A model generated the notes under the pieces. It made no database searches and was not told where the DNA came from. It saw only the letters and a program-made list of their open reading frames with translations. 43,912 bases of DNA, from assembly GCA_903845195.1 (NCBI GenBank), contig CAIMWO010000030.1:1-43912 (forward strand), written 5' to 3'. Below are positions 14,366 to 22,371 of this stretch, piece after piece. A program made the translations under genes and the position numbers. This DNA comes from an uncultured Phycisphaerales bacterium (GTDB lineage: Bacteria > Planctomycetota > Phycisphaerae > WQYP01). The first letter of the stretch is position 1, and each line of letters begins with the position of its first letter.

Positions 14366-15334
14366 ATGCTCCGTTTCCTCTTCTGGCGACTCGTCCAATC
14401 TCTCGCGGTCCTCTGGATCGTCTACACCGTTACGTTCGTCCTGCTCATGGCCGCCCCCGGCGATCCTTTCATCGGCGATAAGAAACCACCCGAAGCCGTC
14501 CGGCACGCACTCGCCAAACGCTATGGCCTCGAATACCTGGAATTTTCGCCCGAGCAGCGCGCCCTACTCACTTCCGGCCAGCGTGCCGCGTACATCGTCG
14601 AAGCTTACGCACTCTATCTCGGGAACGCCTTGCACTTCGATCTCGGCCCCACGATCTCTTACGAAAACTGGAGCGTCCGCGACGTCATCGTTACATCGCT
14701 TCCGGTCTCCGTCGCCCTCGGCACACTCTCCTTGCTCCTGGCGCTCTGGGGCGGTGTGATTGCCGGCACGCTCGGCGCCATCTTCAAGGGCCGCGCGCCG
14801 GACCTCGCCCTGACCGTTCTCACGCTCCTTGGCGTCAGCCTACCCACTTTCGTCACAGGAACTTTTCTCCTGATGTTCTTCGCCGTCGTCATTCCCATCC
14901 TGCCTTCCAGCGGCTGGGGCACGCTGGCGCAACTCATCCTGCCCGCGATCACGCTTGCCCTCTTCTTTCTTGCGTACGTTGCACGCCTCACGCGCGTCAG
15001 TGTGCTCGACGTCCTCTCCGCCGACTTCATCCGCACCGCCCGTGCCAAGGGTCTTGCGCCTTACCAAGTCATTGGCCATCACGTTCTTTCAAACGCCGGC
15101 CTCCCCATCCTCAGCTTCCTCGGTCCCGCCGCCGCCACGGTCCTCACCGGCTCGTTCGTCGTCGAAAAACTTTTCGCCATCCCCGGCCTCGGACAGCATT
15201 TCGTGAACGGCTGTCTAAATAACGACATCCCGCTCGTCCTCGGTGCCGTCCTGGTCTACACGGCCCTCATCGTTTTCTTCAATCTCCTCGTCGACATCGC
15301 CTACGCCTTCGTCGACCCAAGAGTGTCCCTGTAG
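14366..15334 (+). CDS. oppB: Oligopeptide ABC transporter, permease OppB
   Basis: 322 residues, six membrane helices. The N-terminus (MLRFLFWRLVQSLAVLWIVY, LLMAAPGDPFIGDK) is typical of OppB/DppB, as is the extracytoplasmic loop between helices 1 and 2. The EAA loop that contacts the ATPase is present: SADFIRTARAKGL. The C-terminus contains the usual VEKLFAIPGLG and a final helix ending in AYAFVDPRVSL. It forms the membrane channel with OppC, which is not next to it; normally opp genes run ABCDF. Part of a two-gene unit with the preceding oppA. Confidence 0.92.
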   Translation: MLRFLFWRLVQSLAVLWIVYTVTFVLLMAAPGDPFIGDKKPPEAVRHALAKRYGLEYLEFSPEQRALLTSGQRAAYIVEAYALYLGNALHFDLGPTISYENWSVRDVIVTSLPVSVALGTLSLLLALWGGVIAGTLGAIFKGRAPDLALTVLTLLGVSLPTFVTGTFLLMFFAVVIPILPSSGWGTLAQLILPAITLALFFLAYVARLTRVSVLDVLSADFIRTARAKGLAPYQVIGHHVLSNAGLPILSFLGPAAATVLTGSFVVEKLFAIPGLGQHFVNGCLNNDIPLVLGAVLVYTALIVFFNLLVDIAYAFVDPRVSL

Positions 15335-15625
15335 TCTTTTCCTGAAAGGCAACGTCCCCGCGCTCGAAGGTGTCGGGACACTCACCTCCCACAACACTCC
15401 CAGCCCACCCATCCCATAACTTCTGGATACTTAACTCCATAATTACCAAACACTTCCCATATACCGTGCATTTCATCACAAACACTTTGTGAAAATATTC
15501 CCCGTGAACTGTTTCACAAGTCGTTTAAATATCGGTATTTACATTAAATTTGTCTGGACAAACACCCGACCTGATCGACTATAAATAGATATCTAAGACC
15601 AGTAAGTCCAGATTAAAGGTTTGCA
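15335..15625. other. Spacer with inverted repeats and AT-rich promoter region
   Basis: About 290 bp with no gene. It becomes AT-rich after 15440 and carries two inverted repeats, TTGTGAAA (15487-15494) with TTTCACAA (15512-15519) and TTTGTC-TG-GACAAA (15549-15562), then TATAAA at 15580-15585. Confidence 0.7.
15487..15585 (+). promoter_or_regulatory. Inverted repeats and possible promoter for the gene at 15626
   Basis: Two perfect inverted repeats (8-base arms 17 bp apart; 6-base arms 2 bp apart) precede a TATAAA -10-like box at 15580-15585; a TGGACA -35-like box at 15555-15560 overlaps the second repeat with a rather long 19-bp spacer. The second repeat would be an operator position, but no regulator gene is nearby. 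The promoter itself is uncertain. Confidence 0.4.
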
Positions 15626-16294
15626 ATGTCCCTACTCTTAGACCATCCCTTCTTCGACGCCATCGGACTCGGCGTCGACGCCAAATCCGTCGGCCTGCCC
15701 AAGCCCTCCGACGCCAAGCTCGACGTCCACGAACCCCACGAGAACCCTTGGCAGGACACCGAAGCCCGCGTCGAAAAAATTGTCCACGCGCCGCATGCCC
15801 ACGGCCCGCTCATCCTCCTCGAGTACCGATCGGGCGATGATCCCGAACTCAACTTCATTCCCAAGACCATTGCCGGTTTCGCGTCGGGCGCTCTGCTCCT
15901 TGGCATCTGTCTTAACCTTGGTCTTCTGCTCCTTGTACGCTCCGCTCGCGCCACCATGGATCTCTCTGCCGCCATGGCCTACCGCTCGGTCTTCGTCGTT
16001 GGCATCACCGGCGTTGCCGCGTCGCTTCTCCTCGTCGGCCTCAAGGTCCGCGCCGATCATTCCCCGCTCGAACTCCATTCCCGACACTGGCTCAATTCCA
16101 TCTGCACCGGGGCACTCTTCTCCCTCCTCGTCTGGGGTCCGTGGCTCGCCATCGAGCGCGGCATCCATATCGACCGCTTCATCGTCGCCTTCATTTGGAT
16201 GCTCCTCTTCTTCTTTCCCATCATCGCCGCCCGCTGGACCGTCGCCCCCGCCAAGCACCCAGATTCCCCGATACCATCGGGGTGGGCCGGCTGA
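15626..16294 (+). CDS. Four-helix membrane protein of unknown function
   Basis: 222 residues. A soluble N-terminus of about 80 residues with several His and Pro (HEPHENPW, HAPHAHG) is followed by four hydrophobic segments: TIAGFASGALLLGICLNLGL, SVFVVGITGVAASLLLVG, WLNSICTGALFSLLVWGP and FIVAFIWMLLFFFPIIAA. The C-terminal end (PDSPIPSGWAG) overlaps a small palindrome, CCCCGAT-ACC-ATCGGGG at 16266-16282. The gene is preceded by two inverted repeats and is probably transcribed on its own. No family recognised; the His-rich N-terminus could bind metal, which is only a guess. Confidence 0.65.
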   Translation: MSLLLDHPFFDAIGLGVDAKSVGLPKPSDAKLDVHEPHENPWQDTEARVEKIVHAPHAHGPLILLEYRSGDDPELNFIPKTIAGFASGALLLGICLNLGLLLLVRSARATMDLSAAMAYRSVFVVGITGVAASLLLVGLKVRADHSPLELHSRHWLNSICTGALFSLLVWGPWLAIERGIHIDRFIVAFIWMLLFFFPIIAARWTVAPAKHPDSPIPSGWAG

Positions 16295-16515
16295 TCACCG
16301 CAAACAAACTGTGATCGAATTCCCTATGCGTTTGGTTCTCTCCCGCTGGCCACATCGCGGCACGGCAATCTTCCCGTTACACTTACTCAGGACAGCCCTC
16401 CGACGCCGTCGCGTGGGCCGACCGACCATTGCCAGTGGGTTCGTGTAGCAAAATTTGTCGCACCATTGCTCGCGGCTTGCCACGCCACGGGCTTATTTTC
16501 TTGGAGACCCCCAAC

Positions 16516-16845
16516 ATGCAACGCGAAGAACCCGAAGGCATCATCATCGTCTGCGACTTCTGCCGCCGCGATTGGGACGGCCAATCCCCCATGATCGAAG
16601 GCCACCACGGCTCCATCATCTGCCTCGACTGCCTCAAGCTCGCCCTGGCCCAGCAAAAAGAAGGCGCAGACAAATACAAATGCACCATGTGCCTCCGGTT
16701 CAACATGCCCCCCACGCTCAAACGCTACGCTCCCGCCGACCACCCCGATTCCATCATCTGCCACGAGTGCATCGTCCAAGCCGCCAAGGCCTTCTCCCGC
16801 AACCCCGACGTCCCCTGGCAATGGGACGGCGCCGGCATCACATGA
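16516..16845 (+). CDS. Small protein with two double-CxxC zinc-finger-like units
   Basis: 109 residues from ATG 16516, with GGAG at 16503-16506. Two similar units each carry two cysteine pairs: CDFCRRDW with CLDCLKLAL, then CTMCLRF with CHECIVQAA, giving eight metal-binding cysteines. The spacing and the short helix after the second pair recall the zf-C4 zinc finger at the N-terminus of ClpX, but no ATPase is attached. It ends 90 bp before the HlyD adaptor gene, so it may be the first gene of that operon. Function unknown; the earlier Met at 16429 is rejected because it lacks a ribosome site. Confidence 0.65.
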   Translation: MQREEPEGIIIVCDFCRRDWDGQSPMIEGHHGSIICLDCLKLALAQQKEGADKYKCTMCLRFNMPPTLKRYAPADHPDSIICHECIVQAAKAFSRNPDVPWQWDGAGIT

Positions 16846-16935
16846 CCTTTGCTCCTTGAAGAAACGCTGGATTGTCTTATTCACCTCGTGCATACTGCAT
16901 GGAGCATCGTTGAGTTCAGAGAATGTGAGGCCACC

Positions 16936-17838
16936 ATGCGATTGCCGATCCTGCCAGCCACTTTATTCGTCCTGACCATGGCTACCTTCGCCTCGGCTGA
17001 AGGCATCCCGGCTATCACCAAGCCCAGCCAGGACGTCACGCTCAGCTTCTCGCGCCCCGGCCTCGTCATCGACGTGCCCGTTAAGGAAGGCGAAGTCGTC
17101 AAAAAAGGCCAGCTCATCGCCCGCCAGGATGATCGCGAAGAACTCGCCGCCCTCGAATCCGACAAATACAAAGCCCTCGACACGACGAAAATCAGCGCCC
17201 AGCAGGCCATCCTGGACCAGAAGAAAGTCGATTTCGACAAAATCAAAGCCACCGGCGTGTCCACTCGCTTCGAAGTCGACAACGCCAAACTCGAAGTCAC
17301 CATCGCCGAGGCCAACCTCAAGATGGCCGTCTTCGAACACGAGCAGGACGGCCGCAAGTATGAGCAGAGCAAAGCCGCCGTCGATCGCCTCCGTCTCAAC
17401 AGCCCCGTCGACGGCGTGGTCGAAACGCTGATGGTCAAATCCGGCGAAGGCGTCGATCAGCAAACCAAAGTCATGCGTATCGTCAACATCGATCCGCTCT
17501 GGGTCGAAGCCCCTGTCAAACTCGTCCAGGCCAAGCAACTCAAGCTCGAACAAGCCGCGGCCGTCACCTTTTCCGATCAGACCACCCGCACGGGCCGGAT
17601 CATTCACATCGCCAGCGTCGCCGATGCCGCCAGCGATACACTCCTGGTGCGCGTCGAAGTGAAGAATCCCGTCAAGACGCCCGCTGGTGAACGCGTGACC
17701 GTGGAATTCTCCAAACCTGCTGCCGCCAACACCGCGCCGGCCGCCGCTCAACCTCGTCTCACCGCGAATGCCCAGGATGCAGCCAAGCCGCAATCCCATC
17801 CCAGCGATTCGTCAACTCAACAGGAATCAAGTCAATGA
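16936..17838 (+). CDS. HlyD/RND-type periplasmic adaptor subunit
   Basis: 300 residues from ATG 16936, with GAGG just upstream and a signal peptide (LPATLFVLTMATFASAEG). Domain order: lipoyl half (LVIDVPVKEGEVVKKGQLIA), long coiled coil (residues about 80-155, ALESDKYKALDTTKISAQQA onward), second lipoyl half (LNSPVDGVVETLMVKSGEGV), beta-barrel (IDPLWVEAPVKLVQAKQL) and a Pro/Ala/Ser-rich tail. Such adaptors bridge an inner-membrane pump and an outer-membrane channel. No pump is next to it. The last bases overlap the start of the GAF-HlyD gene (ATGA), so both are made together. Confidence 0.88.
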   Translation: MRLPILPATLFVLTMATFASAEGIPAITKPSQDVTLSFSRPGLVIDVPVKEGEVVKKGQLIARQDDREELAALESDKYKALDTTKISAQQAILDQKKVDFDKIKATGVSTRFEVDNAKLEVTIAEANLKMAVFEHEQDGRKYEQSKAAVDRLRLNSPVDGVVETLMVKSGEGVDQQTKVMRIVNIDPLWVEAPVKLVQAKQLKLEQAAAVTFSDQTTRTGRIIHIASVADAASDTLLVRVEVKNPVKTPAGERVTVEFSKPAAANTAPAAAQPRLTANAQDAAKPQSHPSDSSTQQESSQ

Positions 17839-19385
17839 GCAGCTACAACGTGACCATGACGGTAGGGGGGGCAAGTCGCCAGCAAGTCCTCGTCGATGAG
17901 CAGGCGCTGGCCCAGCTGCAAGCCGAAATCGGTCGGCGCGGCGCCGAACTCGAGCGTCTCAAGGCCGCGATGGAAACCCTTTCCGCAGTCAATACGCCGG
18001 CGCGTTTCATCGCCGCGGCCATGGCCCTGGTCAATGAACTCGCCTCGCGCTGGCAGGCCGAACGCGTCGGTATCGGTTTTCTCCGCGGCCGCTACGTTCG
18101 CCTCGCCGCACTCTCCCACACGGAAAAAATCACCCGTCACATGCAGCTCGTCCAGGATATCGAAGCGGCGATGGAGGAATGCCTCGATCAGGATCTCGAA
18201 ATCCTCTTCCCGGCCGCTGCCGATTCCAGTTACGTCTGCCGTGCCACCCAGGAACTCTCCACCCGTCACGGTCAGAACGCCGTCTGCAGCCTTCCGCTTC
18301 GTCGCGACGGCGGCGTGGTTGCCGTGCTCACGCTCGAACGCAAGGTCGATCGCCCCCTGGCCGCCGGCGACGTCGAAACGCTCCGCCTCACCTGCGACCT
18401 GTTCACCGCACGCCTCGCCGATCTCTACGAGCAGGATCGCTGGATCGGCGCCAAAGCCGCCAAAGCCACGCGCAACGGAATGGCGTGGATCGTGGGCGCC
18501 AAGCACACGTGGCCCAAAGTCGCCGCACTGGCCGTGCTGGGCGTCACCGGCTTTTCACTGCTCGTCCACGGCGATTACAAGATTGAAGCCCCGTTCGTCT
18601 TCGAAGCCACCGAAAAACAAATTCTCTCCGCACCTTTTGACGGCCGTCTCGAAACTGTCAACGTCGAGCCCGGTGACAGAGTCCTGTCCGAAGCGACCTC
18701 AGGCAAGATAGACGCTCTCGATCGCTCGCCGTTGATCCCACTGTTCCCCAGGCGCCCGGTTTTGGTACTGGCCACTCTCAATACCTACGAGCTTCGCGAT
18801 CGTCTGATTTCCGCCAAGGCCGAGCATCTTTCCAACACGCAACAGGCGAACATCGCCCGCAAAGAGGGCATCACGCGCGAAGCCGAGGTGCAGATGTACC
18901 TGGCCCAGGCCCAGAAAGCCCAGGCCCAGATGGATCTTCTCGAATGGCAGATCGCCCAGGCTTCCGTGAAATCCCCCATCGACGGCATCGTCTTCTCCGG
19001 CGATCTAAAACCGAAGATCGGCGTGCAGCTCAAAGTCGGCGAGGAACTCTTCGAGGTCGGTGATCAGGCCCTCTTGCGAGCCGAACTCTCCGTTCCCGAA
19101 GACCAGATCACCGAATTGGCCGTCAAACAGACCGGCGAATTGGCCACCACTAGCTATCCCGGCGCAAAGATTCACTTTACGGTCGAGCGACTCGACCCCG
19201 TCGCCACCGTCGTGGGTCAGCACAATGTTTACAAGGTCCGCGTCAAACTCGACCCCGCCGACACCCAGCTATGGACGAGGCCCGGCATGGAGGGCGTTGC
19301 CAAAGTCCAAGTCGGCAGAGAGCGTTACGCCTGGCTCTGGACCCATCGCCTCGTGAACTGGATTCGTATGAAGCTCTGGGTCTAG
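17835..19385 (+). CDS. GAF-HlyD fusion adaptor protein
   Basis: 516 residues, start overlapping the previous stop. Residues 20-50 are a coiled coil, 55-195 a GAF domain (RFIAAAMALVNELASRW, ERVGIGFLRGRYVRL, CSLPLRRDGGVVAVLTLER), 228-246 one membrane helix (VAALAVLGVTGFSLLVHGDY), then HlyD architecture: lipoyl half (ILSAPFDGRLETVNVEPGD), coiled coil (RDRLISAKAEHLSNTQQANI), second lipoyl half (SPIDGIVFSGDLKPKIGVQL) and beta-barrel. The GAF domain should be cytoplasmic and could sense a small ligand and signal to the extracytoplasmic adaptor part. In planctomycetes this fusion often sits beside an M50 peptidase-HlyD partner, as far as I know; none is here. Ligand and cargo are unknown. Confidence 0.85.
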   Translation: MSSYNVTMTVGGASRQQVLVDEQALAQLQAEIGRRGAELERLKAAMETLSAVNTPARFIAAAMALVNELASRWQAERVGIGFLRGRYVRLAALSHTEKITRHMQLVQDIEAAMEECLDQDLEILFPAAADSSYVCRATQELSTRHGQNAVCSLPLRRDGGVVAVLTLERKVDRPLAAGDVETLRLTCDLFTARLADLYEQDRWIGAKAAKATRNGMAWIVGAKHTWPKVAALAVLGVTGFSLLVHGDYKIEAPFVFEATEKQILSAPFDGRLETVNVEPGDRVLSEATSGKIDALDRSPLIPLFPRRPVLVLATLNTYELRDRLISAKAEHLSNTQQANIARKEGITREAEVQMYLAQAQKAQAQMDLLEWQIAQASVKSPIDGIVFSGDLKPKIGVQLKVGEELFEVGDQALLRAELSVPEDQITELAVKQTGELATTSYPGAKIHFTVERLDPVATVVGQHNVYKVRVKLDPADTQLWTRPGMEGVAKVQVGRERYAWLWTHRLVNWIRMKLWV

Positions 19386-19590
19386 CGCCCGAACCTGCGC
19401 CTCGGGCATTCCTTCAAGGATTGATAAAACGTTTGTAAAGAGTTAAAGTTCCTGCTTGCAGTCGCCGAAAATTGTCTAACAATCATCTCATGGCGACCGA
19501 TACGATGCGCATGGATTGTTGCCCGGCCGAGATTCCGGGATAACCCCGACGGATTTTTCAAGGTCCGTCACTTATTATCAGGAGTTGATC

Positions 19591-19908
19591 ATGGCGGTTT
19601 TCGATAACTACGCTCCGGCAGTCATCCAAACTCTGCAAACCCGTGGGCTCACCGGCGATTGCCCGATGTGCAAGAAGAATCAGTGGGTTGTCCATGAAGT
19701 GCCGGTCAGCGTTCCGGTGTATGAAGTCGGCGGCCAGGTGAAGTTCCCGGGCACCAGCATGCCCATGGCGGCCATGATCTGCCGCAACTGCGGTTTCGCC
19801 GCGTTCCACTCGCTGGGCGCCCTGGGCCTCATCAATCAGCCCACGCAGCAGTCCAACGATCAGCAGCAGCCGATCACTCCGCCCGCCGAAGTCAAAGCGG
19901 AAAACTGA
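19591..19908 (+). CDS. Small zinc-ribbon-like protein
   Basis: 105 residues from ATG 19591, decided by CAGGAG 7 nt upstream. Two cysteine pairs, CPMC (residues about 24-27) and CRNC (about 64-67), frame a beta-rich core (WVVHEVPVSVPVYEVGGQV). The Gln/Pro-rich tail (QPTQQSNDQQQPITPP) is disordered. It follows the GAF-HlyD gene by 205 bp and ends at a strong terminator, so it could be the last gene of that transcript or a separate unit. A metal-binding role is inferred from the cysteines. Confidence 0.72.
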   Translation: MAVFDNYAPAVIQTLQTRGLTGDCPMCKKNQWVVHEVPVSVPVYEVGGQVKFPGTSMPMAAMICRNCGFAAFHSLGALGLINQPTQQSNDQQQPITPPAEVKAEN

Positions 19909-19938
19909 GCGGATATTCCCGGCTCTTCAGAAACAAAG

Positions 19939-19981
19939 ACGGCACGCATGACCTCCACGGTGATGCGTGCCGTTTCTTTTT
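19939..19981. terminator. Terminator, possibly bidirectional
   Basis: ACGGCACGCAT (19939-19949) pairs perfectly with ATGCGTGCCGT (19963-19973), followed by TTCTTTTT on the plus strand and, read from the other side, by CTTTGTTTC. It stands between the zinc-ribbon gene and the convergent coaD and may serve both. Confidence 0.88.
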
Positions 19982-19991
19982 GCCGCAATCT

Positions 19992-20537
19992 TCAACTCGC
20001 CAATGTGTCCGTCGGCTTCTTGGCGAACAGACCCAGTTTGTGCTGCCGATAGTAAATCAGCCGCGAAATCACCGTTTCCGGCAGCAGACCGGAGAGCTGG
20101 TGCGGATTGCCCCCCAGCGTCACGATCTGCTTGATCAGGCTCGACGAGGTGAATCCAAATTCTTCCCGCGTCATGATGAAGACCGTCTCGACGTTGGCCA
20201 CCTTGCGGTTGGTCAGCGCGATGCGGAACTCGTAATCCAGATCGCTCATATTGCGCAGGCCGCGGAGGATTGCCGCGGCGCGCTTGCGCTTGACGAAATG
20301 CACCGTCAAACCGGTATAGGCTTCGACCGTCACATTGCGGAAGGGCTTGACGAGTTTGCGGATCAGCGCCAGCCGCTCGTCCAGCGGGAAGAGTTGCTCC
20401 TTCTGCGGGTTTTCTCCGATAGCGACGATCAGATGATCGAAGATTTTCCGGCCGCGATCGACGATATCCAGATGGCCCAGCGTAATGGGGTCGAAGGTGC
20501 CGGGGAAGATGCCGGTATTTCCGCGTTTTCCAGTCAC
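19992..20537 (-). CDS. coaD: Phosphopantetheine adenylyltransferase
   Basis: 181 residues from a GTG at 20537, preceded by GAGG at 5-nt spacing; the frame upstream has no homology and translates antisense sequence. CoaD makes dephospho-CoA from 4'-phosphopantetheine and ATP. Landmarks: IFPGTFDPITLGHLDIV with the (T/H)xGH nucleotidyltransferase motif, LRGLRNMSDLDYE, and FTSSSLIKQI near the C-terminus, the variant of the usual ISSTxVR. It is about 20 residues longer than most CoaD, due to the tail LFAKKPTDTLAS. Monocistronic and convergent with the gene at 19591. Confidence 0.93.
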   Translation of the reverse strand: MTGKRGNTGIFPGTFDPITLGHLDIVDRGRKIFDHLIVAIGENPQKEQLFPLDERLALIRKLVKPFRNVTVEAYTGLTVHFVKRKRAAAILRGLRNMSDLDYEFRIALTNRKVANVETVFIMTREEFGFTSSSLIKQIVTLGGNPHQLSGLLPETVISRLIYYRQHKLGLFAKKPTDTLAS

Positions 20538-20826
20538 GTGAACCTCGAGGACAGGTTGCAGGATGTTTTCGGACGCTCCGTAGTCGCTGAAACGGAGCTT
20601 CCTGTAGAGGAGTGTAGAGCCGGAACGCCGCAGAACGCAAGATTGAGCGCGCTTTTTTCCCAAAGGCCGATTGACTTGCGGAGAAATGCGCGTATCGTAC
20701 CGGCGTCTGAGCCCCTGCCTCATCCTACGATGAGGTGCCGGGATGGTTTGGGAAACACATTTGTTGCATGGGCACTCTCGCCATGGGCACCGATAAAAAT
20801 GCCCGCTCACGCAGGAGAAGCAAGTT

Positions 20827-21222
20827 ATGTTGGTCAAAGACAAGCAAATCCTCTCGCTGATTCCGGGTTCGGACACCGCGCTGCTGCGGGCCGGCCTCGC
20901 TGACGCCGTGGCGGTGGCCCGTATTCTTCGTGCTGCAGGCATCGAAACCTCAATGATTCGCGATGGCGGGCAGGCCCTGCTGACTGTTGCCGAAGAATCC
21001 GCCGCCTCCGCACTCATTCTTCTAGCGAAGCGCAAAAAGGATGTTGAGGACGAAGAAGAATTGGACGATGAGGAGGAGGAAGACGCCGACGAAGAGGACG
21101 ACCTCGAAGACGACGACGATGAAGACTTCGACGACGAAGACGAATTCGAAGAAGAATTCGACGATGACGAACTCGACGAAGATGACGATGACATCTTCTA
21201 CGACGATGACGATGACGAATAA
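20827..21222 (+). CDS. Protein with a 60-residue Asp/Glu tail
   Basis: 131 residues with GGAG about 10 nt before the ATG. The first 65 residues form a small alpha/beta domain (KQILSLIPGSDTALLRAGLA, VARILRAAGIETSMIRDGGQ, ALLTVAEESAASALILLAKR). After KRKK the last 60 residues are almost only Asp and Glu, with a few Phe, Leu and Tyr, giving an extremely acidic tail. Such tails occur in nucleic-acid mimics, chaperones and calcium-binding proteins; I recognise no family for the N-terminal domain. Followed after 56 bp by the gene at 21279 on the same strand. Confidence 0.75.
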   Translation: MLVKDKQILSLIPGSDTALLRAGLADAVAVARILRAAGIETSMIRDGGQALLTVAEESAASALILLAKRKKDVEDEEELDDEEEEDADEEDDLEDDDDEDFDDEDEFEEEFDDDELDEDDDDIFYDDDDDE

Positions 21223-21278
21223 TCGTTGACCAGGCATGGGCTCCACGTTGGGACCGGCAGGCCAACGAGGAGGAGCCC

Positions 21279-21776
21279 ATGAGCCATCAGACCTCCCGTA
21301 AACTTGAATCCGCTCCAGCGCACCCCGCTTCCATACATGATCAGGATATTGAATCCTTGACGGGTGAAGAGGTTGCGCCGGAAGTTTCCACCACAGATAC
21401 CGATAAGACAGGGCACGGCGAACGCCGGCGTGCGTCGGCTCCGCCGATCGACGGCGTCGAGCACCGCAAGAACGTCGTCGACCGCCGCACCGGGCTCGAA
21501 CGCCGCGTGCTGGACATGGGCACGCCCACCGGCCTGGAACGTCGACGCGGGCCTGGCCGCCGCCGCTCCGATGATCGCCGCTCTGCTGAAGAAGGCGAGA
21601 TGACCGACGAGCAGTTCGAATTCGTGATGGCCGTGGATACGTACAAACGCCTCAACGACCGTCCCTTCCCCACGTGGACGGAAGTCCTTGAGATCGTCAA
21701 ACAGCTCGGATACCGCAAGGTGACGGCCAGCACGATCAGCCTGCCCAACAACAACGGTCGGGCCACACAGGCCTAA
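21279..21776 (+). CDS. Small conserved protein with Arg-rich middle
   Basis: 165 residues, strong AGGAGG before the ATG. The first 60 residues look disordered, then an Arg/Asp-rich stretch (EHRKNVVDRRTGLERRVLDM, ERRRGPGRRRSDDRR) and a compact C-terminal part of about 50 residues: MTDEQFEFVMAVDTYKRLND, then RPFPTWTEVLEIVKQLGYRK. The C-terminal helix-rich part resembles short Phycisphaerae proteins I have seen described only as hypothetical, with a winged-helix or helix-turn-helix look (TWTEVLEIVKQLGYRKV). DNA binding is possible but unproven. Its last 4 bp overlap the convergent Nudix gene. Confidence 0.72.
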   Translation: MSHQTSRKLESAPAHPASIHDQDIESLTGEEVAPEVSTTDTDKTGHGERRRASAPPIDGVEHRKNVVDRRTGLERRVLDMGTPTGLERRRGPGRRRSDDRRSAEEGEMTDEQFEFVMAVDTYKRLNDRPFPTWTEVLEIVKQLGYRKVTASTISLPNNNGRATQA

Positions 21777-22345
21777 ACCATTTCTCGGGATTTTGGGCTC
21801 GCGGATTCCCCGCCGCGCGGATGCTCGTGGGTCACGGCAAAGTGCTCCGCATCCGTGCAATCAATGTGTACGCTGAAAAACGTCTCGTGCTTCCGTTTCG
21901 CCGGATGCAGCATCATCGAATGCTTTTGCACCAGCGGCCAGATCACTTCGCGATCCGATTTTGGAATGTTTAATTTTTCGACGATGATCGGATCGATCCA
22001 TTCCAACTGTCCCTCGTTCATCGCCGTGGCCGGAAAATTGAGCGGCCGCGTCACTTCAAAGCAGAACATCAGCCAGTGCGTTGCCGTTTCCGCAGCATGT
22101 TCGTAGCCGCGCTCGGACACGATACCCAGCAGATGGATATCGTCGAGCGTCAGCGTCACGCTGATTTCTTCCTGAATTTCGCGCAGCGCACAGGCGTATG
22201 GCGACTCGCCCAGGTCCTGCTCCAGCTTGCCGCCGATCGGCGAGTACAGATCCTTATTCGGCGCCTTCTTGCGATGCAGTAACAACAACTGCCCCGCATC
22301 ATTGAACACATACACCAGCACTGCGATCTTGTAGGGAATGGTCAT
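21773..22345 (-). CDS. Nudix hydrolase
   Basis: 190 residues. The Nudix box is present as GESPYACALREIQEEISV, with the catalytic REIQEE; the loop before it is two residues longer than the canonical G-x5-E spacing. N-terminal part KIAVLVYVFNDAGQLLLLHR and a C-terminal GQLEWIDP complete the fold. Nudix enzymes cut nucleoside diphosphates linked to another group; this one resembles the 8-oxo-dGTP/ADP-ribose-type proteins, but the substrate cannot be told. The last 50 residues (KRKHETFFSVHIDCTDAEHF) are an extra domain. Possibly transcribed with the gene at 22372, which ends 26 bp upstream. Confidence 0.85.
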   Translation of the reverse strand: MTIPYKIAVLVYVFNDAGQLLLLHRKKAPNKDLYSPIGGKLEQDLGESPYACALREIQEEISVTLTLDDIHLLGIVSERGYEHAAETATHWLMFCFEVTRPLNFPATAMNEGQLEWIDPIIVEKLNIPKSDREVIWPLVQKHSMMLHPAKRKHETFFSVHIDCTDAEHFAVTHEHPRGGESASPKSREMV

Positions 22346-22371
22346 TCGTCGCCTCGTGGGACTGCTTGCGA

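Noticed and set aside
12593..14506. 637-codon minus-strand frame opposite oppA
   Set aside because: Antisense to a clear OppA with good homology; composition is the Gly/Glu/Val-rich pattern typical of shadows of C-rich genes.
20538..21194. Long minus-strand frame with a poly-Ser N-terminus running into coaD
   Set aside because: It is the antisense of the Asp/Glu tail of the plus-strand gene at 20827; coaD has its own GTG with a ribosome site at 20537.
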